Below, one piece after another: positions 32,360-41,301 of a DNA stretch of 64,000 nucleotides. The stretch is taken from assembly GCF_004362525.1 (NCBI RefSeq), contig NZ_SNXS01000010.1, positions 1 to 64,000 on the forward strand, read 5' to 3'. The stretch's first letter is position 1; every line of letters starts with the position of its first letter. Position numbers and translations under genes: made by a program. This stretch comes from Roseateles toxinivorans. GTDB lineage: Bacteria; Pseudomonadota; Gammaproteobacteria; Burkholderiales; Burkholderiaceae_C. The notes beneath the pieces were generated by a model, which was not told where the DNA came from, did not search any database, and worked only from the letters and a program-made list of their open reading frames with translations.

Positions 32360-35300
32360 TCAGCCCCGCAGCAACTCCGCCAGCGCCCTCGCATCCAGCA
32401 CCGTTGCCTCATCCTGCCCCTCCAGAATCCCATCGGCCAGGCCGCGCTTGTCGCGGTGCAGGGCCAGGATGCTTTCCTCGACCGAGCCGGCGGTCACCAG
32501 GCGGTAGACGGTGACGGGGCGTTGCTGGCCCATACGGTGGGCGCGTCCCATGGCCTGGTCTTCGGCGGCGGGGTTCCACCAGGGGTCGACGATCAAGACA
32601 TAGTCGGCCATCGTCAGATTCAGACCGAAGCCGCCGGCCTTCAGGCTGATCAGGAACAGCTCGCCCTCGCCCTTCTGGAAGGCGGCCACGCGCCTGGCGC
32701 GCTCGGGCGCGGGCGTGCTGCCGTCCAGGTACTGATAGGCCAGGCCCATGCTGTCCAGGCGCTCGGCCAGCAGCTTCAGGAAGTCGGTGAACTGGCTGAA
32801 CACCAGGGCCTTGTGCTGGCCATCGACCAGCTCGCGGACGATGCGCTCGAACTCGGCCATCTTGGCGCCGGCCAGGCCCAGCTCGGGGGCCACCAGCCGC
32901 GGGTCGCAGGCGGCGCGGCGCAGGCGCATCAGCTCGGCCAGTACCTGCATCGTGGCGGGTTTTCCATCGCTGCCCGCCTGTCTGACGCTGTCCTGCGCAT
33001 TGCGGCGCAGCGCCTCCAGAAAGCTGCGCTCCTCGGGGCCCGGCTGGACCAGGTGGACGATCTCGGTGCGCGGGGGCAGGTCCTGCAGCACCTGGGCCTT
33101 GGTGCGGCGCAGGAGGAACGGTGAGACCAGCCGACGCAGCCGCGCGCGCACGACGGGGTCCTGCTGGCGCTCGATGGGCCCGGCGAAGCGCTCGTTGAAC
33201 TGGGCCGCGCTGCCCAAGAGGCCCGGGTTGATCAGATTCATGATGGACCACAGATCGGACAGGCGGTTCTCCACCGGCGTGCCCGACAGTGCCAGCCGGA
33301 AGCCGGCGCTGAACTCGGCCACCGACTTGGCGCGCTTGGTGGCGGCATTCTTCAGCGCCTGGGCCTCGTCCATCACCAAGGTGGCCCAATGCTTGTCGGC
33401 AAAGCGCTCGCCGTCGATCTGGGCCAGCGCGTAGGAGGCGATCAAGACGTCGCCGGGGCCGGCGGCGGCGATCTGTGCCTCGCGGTCGCCGTCCTCGCCG
33501 TAGAGGCTGCAGCGCAGGCCGGGCGCGAACTTCTCGCCCTCGGCCAGCCAGTTGGCGCAGACCGAGGTCGGCGCCAGCACCAGCGCCGGGCCGAGGTCGG
33601 CGCGGGCGATCAAGAGGCCCAGCGTCTGCACGGTCTTGCCCAGGCCCATATCGTCGGCCAGGCAGGCGCCCAGGCCGGCGTGGGCCAGGCGGCTCATCCA
33701 GGCATAGCCCTCCAGCTGATAGTCGCGCAGCTCGGCGCGCAGGCCGGGCGGGGCGGCGGGCCGCAACGCGGCGGCCTGGGCCAGGGCGTCCATGCGGGCG
33801 CGCCAGGGCGAGTCGCCCTCGACCTGCATGCCGTCCAGCGTTTCGTCCAGCCAGGAGGCCACGGCGCTGGGCAGCTGCAGCTGGTCCTTCTTGGTCTGGC
33901 CCAGCGCATCAAGGTCGCGCAGTTGCTGGCGCAGCTGTTCGCTGAGGGCCAGGTATTGCCCATCGCCGAGGCTGACGAAGCGGCTGCGCGAGGCCCGCGC
34001 CAGCGCGATCAGCTGCTGCAGGCCCAGCACCCGCTGCTCGTCGAGCTGGGCCTGGCCTTGCAGCGCCAGCCAGTCGCGGCCGCTGGCCACATTGACGGTC
34101 AGCGCCGCGCTGGCCAGGGGCTGCACGCTTAAGCGTCGGCCTTTGGGCCAGTCGAGCGCCGCGACTCCGGGCAGGCCGGGCAGCAGCTCGACAGCGTGCA
34201 GCGCCTGCTCCGGGTCGTCCAGAAGCCAGGGCGCGTCGGCGCCCAGCTCGGGGTCGAGAAAGGGCAGGGCGTCCAGCACGGCCAGGCGATGGGCCTGTTC
34301 GGCCGCCAGATCGCGCTCGGTGGCCAGGCTCAGGCCCTCGTGCATGCACATCAGCCGGGCGCGGCCGAGGCCCGGCGTGACGGCCGGGCCGAAGTCGCCG
34401 AACGGCTGCGCCACCAGCTGCAGCTGCAGGCCCTCGCCCAGCGGGCTGAGGCGGGCGCGCAGGCGGCTGTCGCCAGTCACCAACTGGCCGGCGGCGGCGT
34501 CGCTGTGCAGCTGGAAATGGCCGCTCAGCACCTGCAGTGCCGCGCCCAACTCGGCCGTGGCCTCGGCCGGCACGGCCCAGCCCTGCGAGACCAGCTCGGC
34601 GACACGGCGCTGCGCCGCGCTGATGCGTATCAGCCGCGCATGCTGCGGGCCGTCGCGCAGCAGGCGGATGCTGTTGCGCTTTTCGACTTCTGCCTCGTAG
34701 TTGCTGCCCAGCCAGTCGGTCGTGCGCGGCGGCTCGGAGGCGACCAGCGGCGGGTGGATGGAGAACTCGAACTGCTCGCGGCCATCGGCACCGGCCTTCT
34801 TCAGCACCTCAAGTTCAGGCTGCGCCTCCACCAGCTCGACCCACTGGCCGGGGGCGTCGGCAAACATCACACCGGGGTGGCCGACCAGCGCAATCGCCGC
34901 CTGGCTGACATCGATCTGGTAGGTGGTGCTGGCGCCGTAGGCGGGCCGCTCGACATGGCGCAGCACCACGCTGTCACGGGGCAACAGGGCGCTGCTCTTC
35001 TTCAGCTTGGCCCAGCCGACCGATTTCAGCTTCAGCTGACCCCGCGCGCCGAGGCTGCGCTCCATCGCCGCGATGTCCTGCACGCGGCCCTGGGCGTCGA
35101 GCTCCAACTGCCAGGCCAGCTCGATCTGGGCAGCGGCGGCCTTTGGCGCCGCAACCTCATCGAGCACGGCGATGGCCGCCAAGGCATCGCGCCAGGCCTC
35201 GCGCGGGCCGCCGAGAAAGCTGACCGGCTGCGGGCGCTGGCCCTTCTCCAAGCGGATCGGCCCGAGGTCGAGTGCCTCTGCCGCCGCCGCGACCAGGGCC

Positions 35301-36526
35301 GCCAGCCAGTGCTGCTGCAGCGCCTGCAGGCGAGCCACCACGGCCTGCACCGCCGACGCCTCCCAGCCCGGCGCGTCGCGGCCCAGCCAGGCGGCGAGCA
35401 GCAGGCGGTTGCAGCCGGTCTCCAGCACATGCTCGCGTGCCTCCAGGCCGGGGATGAAGGCCAGCGCGGCGTCATCCGGGCTTTCCTCGCCCAGGCGCAC
35501 ACCGATCGCGTGAGCCCACAGCCCCCACCATTCGAAGGCGGTGGGCTTGCGCGAGCCCGACTCGGCGATGCAGAACTTGCGTGCCGCCTCCCAGAGCTTG
35601 GGGCTGTCCTGGGCCAAGAGGCTGAGCACGTACAAGCGCCCATGGTTTTGACCCAGCACGCCGCGGCGAACACCGCGCTTCTTGCGCAGATCGACCAGCG
35701 CCTGCTCGTAGCGTGCGGCGGCCTCGGGCCAGCGGCCGGCCAGCATCAGCTTCGCGGCCTCGAAGGGGCTGGCTTCGATGCCGTCCAGACCCTTCAGCAA
35801 ATCATCCAGCAGGGGCAGGGCCAGCGCCTGCAGCGCATCGTCGGCCAGGCGGGCGCGCAGCGCCGGGTCCAGGGCCTCCGGGGCGCTGCGGAACTGCTGC
35901 AGCAGCCAGTCGTGCAGCATCAGGCCCGGCGCCGAACCGGCCGGCAGCAGCGCCAGCAGCTGGCCCAGCACCTGGTCGCGCAGGGCCGGGTCCATCGCGG
36001 CGACGACCTCGGGCAGCCAGGGTTGAAGAAGGGCGGGCACCAGCAGCGCCTCGTCGGACAGATCGAGCAGCAGGCTGTCCAGCAGGCGCCGGTAGTCGGC
36101 CAGTGCCAGGCCGGAGGCCAGCAGCAGGCGCAACAGGTTCAGCCGTTCATCGGCCGCGCGAAAGCTGAGCCAGCCCGGCAGGCGCTCGATATCGCCATTG
36201 CCGCCGCCCAGCACCCAGACCATCACCCGCCAGTAGCGCCTTGCCTCGGGGCGCAGCAGCAGGGCCTGCAGGCGCTCCGCATGGCGCTGTGGGTCGGCGG
36301 CGTAACCCTTGCCATAGTGCTGGGCGATCACGCCGGTGCCCAGCAGCGCCTGCAGGCCCCGCGTCACGTCGGCCGGCTCGAAGGGCCCGCCGTCGCTCCG
36401 CTGCCAGCCCAGCGCATTGAGCCAAAGGCTCAGGCCGGTGGCACCACGGGTGCCGCCGAGCAGCAGCAGTGCGTCGAGCACGCGGTCGGAGTCGGCGGGG
36501 ATTCGAGTCGGAGATTGAAAGGTCAT
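32360..36526 (-). CDS. SNF2-family helicase-like protein (1388 aa)
   Basis: Superfamily-2 ATPase. The helicase core lies at about 945-1370: Walker A DDMGLGKTVQTL (about 960), VLAPTSVCANWL, DEAQ box VMDEAQALKN, motif III ALSGTPVENR, and in the second lobe FSQFTDFLKLL, LISLKAGGFGLNLT, and motif VI DQAMGRAHRMGQQRPVTVYR. The first 900 residues are a Leu/Ala-rich helical region of unknown function without the SWIM zinc motif expected in some relatives. Bacterial SNF2 proteins remodel DNA- or RNA-polymerase-protein complexes. Monocistronic; about 40 bases separate it from the next operon. Confidence 0.88.
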   Translation of the reverse strand: MTFQSPTRIPADSDRVLDALLLLGGTRGATGLSLWLNALGWQRSDGGPFEPADVTRGLQALLGTGVIAQHYGKGYAADPQRHAERLQALLLRPEARRYWRVMVWVLGGGNGDIERLPGWLSFRAADERLNLLRLLLASGLALADYRRLLDSLLLDLSDEALLVPALLQPWLPEVVAAMDPALRDQVLGQLLALLPAGSAPGLMLHDWLLQQFRSAPEALDPALRARLADDALQALALPLLDDLLKGLDGIEASPFEAAKLMLAGRWPEAAARYEQALVDLRKKRGVRRGVLGQNHGRLYVLSLLAQDSPKLWEAARKFCIAESGSRKPTAFEWWGLWAHAIGVRLGEESPDDAALAFIPGLEAREHVLETGCNRLLLAAWLGRDAPGWEASAVQAVVARLQALQQHWLAALVAAAAEALDLGPIRLEKGQRPQPVSFLGGPREAWRDALAAIAVLDEVAAPKAAAAQIELAWQLELDAQGRVQDIAAMERSLGARGQLKLKSVGWAKLKKSSALLPRDSVVLRHVERPAYGASTTYQIDVSQAAIALVGHPGVMFADAPGQWVELVEAQPELEVLKKAGADGREQFEFSIHPPLVASEPPRTTDWLGSNYEAEVEKRNSIRLLRDGPQHARLIRISAAQRRVAELVSQGWAVPAEATAELGAALQVLSGHFQLHSDAAAGQLVTGDSRLRARLSPLGEGLQLQLVAQPFGDFGPAVTPGLGRARLMCMHEGLSLATERDLAAEQAHRLAVLDALPFLDPELGADAPWLLDDPEQALHAVELLPGLPGVAALDWPKGRRLSVQPLASAALTVNVASGRDWLALQGQAQLDEQRVLGLQQLIALARASRSRFVSLGDGQYLALSEQLRQQLRDLDALGQTKKDQLQLPSAVASWLDETLDGMQVEGDSPWRARMDALAQAAALRPAAPPGLRAELRDYQLEGYAWMSRLAHAGLGACLADDMGLGKTVQTLGLLIARADLGPALVLAPTSVCANWLAEGEKFAPGLRCSLYGEDGDREAQIAAAGPGDVLIASYALAQIDGERFADKHWATLVMDEAQALKNAATKRAKSVAEFSAGFRLALSGTPVENRLSDLWSIMNLINPGLLGSAAQFNERFAGPIERQQDPVVRARLRRLVSPFLLRRTKAQVLQDLPPRTEIVHLVQPGPEERSFLEALRRNAQDSVRQAGSDGKPATMQVLAELMRLRRAACDPRLVAPELGLAGAKMAEFERIVRELVDGQHKALVFSQFTDFLKLLAERLDSMGLAYQYLDGSTPAPERARRVAAFQKGEGELFLISLKAGGFGLNLTMADYVLIVDPWWNPAAEDQAMGRAHRMGQQRPVTVYRLVTAGSVEESILALHRDKRGLADGILEGQDEATVLDARALAELLRG

Positions 36527-36566
36527 GGTGCGAGGCTGAGACAGCCCGCGAGTATGACGGGCCGCG

Positions 36567-39392
36567 TCAAGTCCGGTTCATGCCGGACCAGCGCAGCACC
36601 ATCGCCACCAGATCCCTCGCCACCACCGGCTTGGTCAGGAAGTCGTTCATGCCCGAGGCCAGGCAGGTGGCTCTATCCTCGGCAAAGGCATTGGCCGTCA
36701 GCGCGACGATGGGCACGGTCTTGCCGCGCGGCCCGGCGGCGCCGTTGCGCAGCCGCCGCGTCACCTCCAGCCCATCCATATCAGGCATCTGCCAGTCCAT
36801 CAGCAGCAGGTCGAACTCCTGCTCGTTGACCAGTTGCAGCGCCGTCTGCCCGTCACCGGCGACCAGGGTCTGGAAGCCGGCCTGGTTGAGCATGGCCGAG
36901 ACAATGGTCTGGTTCACCAGATCGTCCTCGACGATCAGGATGCGGCTGGGCACGGTGACTGCCGCTGCGACCGGCCGCTCGGAGGCCAGGCGCGGCACGG
37001 CACCGAAGCGGCTGACCAGCTGGGCGCGCAGCACCGGCTTGATCAGGCTGCGCGGCAGGCGGAATTGCTCGCGCGCCGCATCGGCGCGGTACCAGTCGGC
37101 CTGGGTCATGCCGACCACTCGCTCGGGGTCCAGCCAGGGCTCGGCGGCCTCCAGCAGCGGCGGGCCCAGCGGGCTGTCGGCGCTGACCAGCAACCAGGAA
37201 GGCTGCCGGTGCGGCGGCACGCCGTCGAACAGCGCACGCAGCTGCTCGGCGGAGTCACAGGCCAGCGCCGTGCAACCCATGCGCTGCAGCAGGCTGGCCA
37301 GGCCCTCGGCCGAGGGCGCATGGGGCTCGAAAAAGGCCACGCGCAGGCCCAGCGGCGCGGCTTCGGGCACCGGCGTGGCGGCCAGCGGCAGCGGCAAGCT
37401 GACGCTGAAGGTCGAGCCCTGGCCCGGTGTACTGCTGACCGCTATCTGCCCGCCCATGTTCAGCACCACGCGGCGGCAGATGGTCAGGCCCAGGCCGGAG
37501 CCGCCGAAGCGCTTCTTGGTGCCGGCATCGGCCTGGCGGAAGGGCTCGAACACGCGGGCCAGCGCCGCCTCGTCCATGCCGATGCCTGTGTCGCTGATCT
37601 CGAAACGCAGCTGCTCGGGGCTTGCATCACCGGCGCTGATGCGCAGCACCACCTCGCCGCGCAGCGTGAACTTGACGGCATTGCCCAGCAGGTTCAGAAG
37701 CACCTGGCGCAGCCGGGCGGCGTCGCCATGGCGCCAGGGCTCCAACTCGGGCGCCAGGATGCATGCCATCTGCACGCCCTTGCCGCGCGCCGGCACGGCG
37801 GCGGTGGCCACGGCCGCCTCGACGCAATCGGCCAGATTGAAGTCGCTGGCGCTGAGTTCCAGCACCCCGGCCTCGATGCGGGCGAGATCGAGCACGCTGT
37901 CAATCATGTCCAGCAGGCTGGCGCCACTGAAACGGATGATGTCGACCAGCTCCTGGCGGCGCTGCGGGTCATCGCCCTGGTCCTGCAGCAGCTGGGCTGC
38001 GCCGATCACGCCGTTCAGCGGGGTGCGCAACTCGTGACTCATATTGGCCAGGAACTCGGTCTTGGCGCGGTTGGCCGCCTCGGCCACGGTGCGCTGCTGG
38101 GCCAGCAGCAGGTTCTGCGCCTGGGTGTGGCGCTGCTGGGCCAGGGCCGCGAGCAGGCCGCCGCTGGCGATCAGCAGCAGAGGGGGGAGCGGCTGCGTCT
38201 GCCATTGCAGCCAGGCCAGCGCGCCCAGGCTCAGGCCCGCCACGGCCGTCAGTGCCAGGCCGGCGGCCACCGCATCATGCCGCGAGTCCGGCCGGCCGCG
38301 TCGCCACAGGTTCAGCGCGGGCAGCAGGGCCAGGGCCAGCAGCAGGCTGTCGGCGGCCCGGTCGGGTGGGCGCATGACCCGACCCTCGCGCAGCTGGGCG
38401 TAGGCCAGGGCCAGCCAGGCGGTGCCGGAGAACTGGCCGGCCGGCGTCATCACGCCGTCGCCCGACAGGGCGCTGCTGCCGATGAAGACGATGCGATCCT
38501 TGAACGCGGCCCGGGTCGGCAGATCGCTTACGCTGCCCAGCGGCGTGCCCAGCGCCGCCTGGGCCAGCTGGGCAAAGGGCAACTGGGTCAGCTCGCGGGC
38601 ATTCGAGGGCGGGGCGATGGCTGCCATGCCGGCCTCGTCCACCGGCCAGTCACGGTCCTTGACCAGAAAGCGGCCGGGCCGGTAGACCGGTTCGACCTCG
38701 GCCTGCAGCCGCAGGTGCACGGCCACCGGCAGGGCCGGCAGCACCCGGCTGAGACCAAAGGCCTCGACCTGGTGCAGCACCGGCAGGCGGCGCAGCAGAC
38801 CATCGGCATCCAGCGGCGCCGATATCACGCCGGGCGGTGCCAGCAACAGTGAGTCGGCGGGCAGCAGCAGGCCCGGCCAGTGCATCGCGGGTGTGCCATC
38901 GGTCGCCGGGCGAGACACCCGCTCCATCCGCTGGGCATGGGTCGACTCGGTCTCCAGTGGCTGTAGCAGGCTGCGCGCGGCCAGCAGCACCGGCGCGCCC
39001 GGCGCCTGCAGGGTCCGGCGCAGCGCGGCGTCGCCCTCGCGTTCGTCGGCAAACACGATGTTGATGACGATCAGCTTGGCGCCGGCCTCGCGCAGGTAGT
39101 CGACAACCAGCGCATAGGCGTCACGCCGGTAGGGCCAGGCGCCCAGATAGGGCTTGAGCTGCTGCAGCGAAGCCTCGTCGATGTCCACCACCACCAGGTC
39201 CTGCAGCGCCGCGGGCCGGGCCAGCAGGCGCGCCTGGGCATCCGCCAGCCAGGCCGAGGCATTGCGCTGCCAGGGGCTCAGCCAGAGCAGGCCGGTCAGC
39301 AGCAGGGCGCCCAGCGGCACCCAGGCCATGCCAAGGCGCGACCCTGCCGCCGAGGGAGAGGCTGCAGGGTCCGGACCCTCGGGTTCGCGCAT
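36567..39392 (-). CDS. CHASE2 hybrid sensor kinase with C-terminal receiver (941 aa)
   Basis: TM1 at about 22-40; extracytoplasmic CHASE2 domain (about 45-350: VVVDIDEASLQQLKPYLGAWP, VFIGSSALSGDGV); two or three TM helices (about 375-435); phosphoacceptor His near 452 (NMSHELRTPLNGV); HATPase (NLLGNAVKFT; DTGIGMDEAAL; GSGLGLTICRR). A degenerate receiver-like segment (about 665-800) lacks the canonical Asp context. A true C-terminal receiver follows with Asp near 866 (LLLMDWQMPDMDG) and Lys in FLTKPV. The ATG at 39392 is 10 bases beyond the FecR-gene stop, so the two are co-transcribed. The signal is unknown; CHASE2 senses extracytoplasmic cues. Confidence 0.9.
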   Translation of the reverse strand: MREPEGPDPAASPSAAGSRLGMAWVPLGALLLTGLLWLSPWQRNASAWLADAQARLLARPAALQDLVVVDIDEASLQQLKPYLGAWPYRRDAYALVVDYLREAGAKLIVINIVFADEREGDAALRRTLQAPGAPVLLAARSLLQPLETESTHAQRMERVSRPATDGTPAMHWPGLLLPADSLLLAPPGVISAPLDADGLLRRLPVLHQVEAFGLSRVLPALPVAVHLRLQAEVEPVYRPGRFLVKDRDWPVDEAGMAAIAPPSNARELTQLPFAQLAQAALGTPLGSVSDLPTRAAFKDRIVFIGSSALSGDGVMTPAGQFSGTAWLALAYAQLREGRVMRPPDRAADSLLLALALLPALNLWRRGRPDSRHDAVAAGLALTAVAGLSLGALAWLQWQTQPLPPLLLIASGGLLAALAQQRHTQAQNLLLAQQRTVAEAANRAKTEFLANMSHELRTPLNGVIGAAQLLQDQGDDPQRRQELVDIIRFSGASLLDMIDSVLDLARIEAGVLELSASDFNLADCVEAAVATAAVPARGKGVQMACILAPELEPWRHGDAARLRQVLLNLLGNAVKFTLRGEVVLRISAGDASPEQLRFEISDTGIGMDEAALARVFEPFRQADAGTKKRFGGSGLGLTICRRVVLNMGGQIAVSSTPGQGSTFSVSLPLPLAATPVPEAAPLGLRVAFFEPHAPSAEGLASLLQRMGCTALACDSAEQLRALFDGVPPHRQPSWLLVSADSPLGPPLLEAAEPWLDPERVVGMTQADWYRADAAREQFRLPRSLIKPVLRAQLVSRFGAVPRLASERPVAAAVTVPSRILIVEDDLVNQTIVSAMLNQAGFQTLVAGDGQTALQLVNEQEFDLLLMDWQMPDMDGLEVTRRLRNGAAGPRGKTVPIVALTANAFAEDRATCLASGMNDFLTKPVVARDLVAMVLRWSGMNRT

Positions 39393-39402
39393 GGTGGCGG
39401 CT

Positions 39403-41061
39403 TCAGAGCGCCAGCAACAGGAGCAGCAGCGGCGCGGCCAACCACCAAGGCGAGCGCGGGATCTCGATCTGCTGCGTGCCGCCGAAGGGGCCGACGAAGC
39501 CGTCGGCGTCGATGCTGCGCACGCGCAGGAAGTAGATGCCGGCAGGTGGCTTGGCCAGCGTGATCTGGTGTTCGGCACTGGACTGCTGCTGCAGGACCTG
39601 CTTGAACTCGGCGTCACCCGCGAGCTGGAATTCGAAGCGTGTGCCGGGCTCCTGGGCCTGCCAGCGCAGGAGCAGGTTATCGCCGCTGATCTGTGGCGCC
39701 TGCAGCGCCGGGCTGGGGGGCACCGGCTTCTGGGTGAAGGCTTGCGCGTCGCCGAAGGGGCCATGGTCCCCATCGGCGCGTATGCTGGCCACGCGCCAGT
39801 GGTAGCTGCCGGGCGGCAGCGCGAGGCGGTGCTCGGTGGCCGTGAGGTCGGTCAGATCCAGCCGGGGCTTGCCGAAGTCGCCGCTGTCCGACAGCTGCAG
39901 GTGGTAGCGGGCGGCGGCGGTGGAACGGGTCCAGGCCAGGGTGGCGCTGTCGCCATAGACCTTGGCATTCGCCGCCGGCTGGCTGATGAAGGGGGGTTCG
40001 GGGCGGGCCTTCAGGCGGAAGGGCTGACCGGCATCCAGCCCTTCCAGGCCGATGGCATCGATGCCGCGCACGCGAAGGCGGTAGTGGCCATCGGGCAGAT
40101 CGGCCCAGCGCGCGGCCGGGGTGTCGAAGCGGCCATCCAGCAGCAGGCCACCTTCGGGCTCGGTGACCTGGGCGCGATAGGCCGTGGCGCCACTCAGCGC
40201 AGGCCAGGCAAAGCGCAGCGGCACCCGCTCCAGCAGAGCGGGCAGGCCCTGCAGCGAAGGTGCAGGCAGCAGCTTGGCCGGCATGCCCGGGGCCTGTCCG
40301 GCCTGGGCGCGCAGGCCGTAGCCGGCCTCGACAAGGCGCTCGGCGCCGGGCTTGGCGCTGCCGTCGCTGGCCGCCACCCTGCCCTCCAGCACCTCCAGGC
40401 TGGCACCCTGGGCGTCGGCCTGGGCGCGGAAGTCGGTGCCGCGCACGCCCAGCGTCACGGTAGGCGTCCTGATCTGGTAGCTGCGCAGACCGCCGGCGCG
40501 CGGCAGCACCTGCGAGTCCAGGCTGCCCTGTTGTAGCTGTAGCCGGGTGTCATGCACCTCGCTCTGCCCATAGGCCATCAGGCGCTCAAGCACCATTCGG
40601 GTCTGCGGCCGCACCAGCAGGCGCGAGCCATCGGCGAAACGCAGGGTCAGCGAACCTTCGGCCGGGGCCTGCAGGGCGTCTCCGGTGAGTAGCTTGTCAC
40701 CGACCGCCACTGCGCTGGCCGGCGCCTGGCCGCGCTGCAGGCCGACCTGTCCCTGCACATGGACGACCTCGGCCACGGTGGCATCCTGCCGCAGCCAGGC
40801 CACCGGCATGCGCAGGCTGCTGCCCGGCATCAGCCGGCGTGGATTGGCCACACGGTTGAGTCTCTGCAGGCCGCGCCAGTCGGCCGGGGGCTGCAGAAAG
40901 CGCTGCTGCAAGCCGATCAGGGTGTCGCCCGGGGCGACCCGGTAGTTCCAGTCGCCGGATGCCGGCGGCTCGGCGGCCAGGGCCGGATGCAGCGTGCCCA
41001 GGCTGCTGCTGGCAATCAGCGCGAGACCGAGGAAGCTGTGCGGGGTGAGGCTCGAATACAT
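39403..41061 (-). CDS. LysM-FecR-domain surface/periplasmic protein (552 aa)
   Basis: Signal peptide at residues 1-29 (HSFLGLALIASSSLGTLHPA). LysM-like motif at about 35-85 (YRVAPGDTLIGLQQRFLQPP, then RLMPGSSLRMP), which would bind peptidoglycan. FecR domain at about 95-230 (GDKLLTGDALQAPAEGSLTL, TRMVLERL, TPTVTLGVRGTDFRA). Three fibronectin-III-like modules follow (about 280-530, each with YRLRVRGID- or YHWRVASIR-type strands), then a C-terminal hydrophobic stretch (WLAAPLLLLLLAL) that could anchor it. It precedes the CHASE2 kinase in one operon, so it may pass a cell-wall signal to the kinase. The ATG at 41061 begins the signal peptide; an earlier in-frame ATG lacks support. Confidence 0.85.
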   Translation of the reverse strand: MYSSLTPHSFLGLALIASSSLGTLHPALAAEPPASGDWNYRVAPGDTLIGLQQRFLQPPADWRGLQRLNRVANPRRLMPGSSLRMPVAWLRQDATVAEVVHVQGQVGLQRGQAPASAVAVGDKLLTGDALQAPAEGSLTLRFADGSRLLVRPQTRMVLERLMAYGQSEVHDTRLQLQQGSLDSQVLPRAGGLRSYQIRTPTVTLGVRGTDFRAQADAQGASLEVLEGRVAASDGSAKPGAERLVEAGYGLRAQAGQAPGMPAKLLPAPSLQGLPALLERVPLRFAWPALSGATAYRAQVTEPEGGLLLDGRFDTPAARWADLPDGHYRLRVRGIDAIGLEGLDAGQPFRLKARPEPPFISQPAANAKVYGDSATLAWTRSTAAARYHLQLSDSGDFGKPRLDLTDLTATEHRLALPPGSYHWRVASIRADGDHGPFGDAQAFTQKPVPPSPALQAPQISGDNLLLRWQAQEPGTRFEFQLAGDAEFKQVLQQQSSAEHQITLAKPPAGIYFLRVRSIDADGFVGPFGGTQQIEIPRSPWWLAAPLLLLLLAL

Positions 41062-41301
41062 GAGTGGCGACTCTGAAAGAGGACTCAGACTCAGCCCGCG
41101 GTTCGCTCTGCGCCCAACCGTGGGCGACGACAGGTGCAGGGAAATAGTAACCCAGGCGACCGTGGCTGGTGGCATCACTTGGACACTGCGAATGGGGTGG
41201 GCCTGCGGGTCGGGGTCAGGTCGCTTGTGGCGAAAAAACGCCCACGCGTGGTGCGTATCGGCCTATGCTTGGCTGGCATTCAACTTCGGAAAGGTACCGG
41301 C
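41062..41301. other. Divergent control region between FecR-domain and chemoreceptor genes
   Basis: These 240 bases hold no gene. A short inverted pair CCCAACCGTGGGC (about 41114) and a run of six A (41231-41236) are visible. GGAAAGG at 41287-41293 is the chemoreceptor ribosome-binding site. No convincing sigma-70 promoter is seen. Confidence 0.4.

Noticed and set aside
34196-36829. An 877-residue plus-strand frame opposite the SNF2 gene
   Set aside because: Low-complexity Arg/Gln/Ala product crossing the start of the real gene; a shadow of codon bias.
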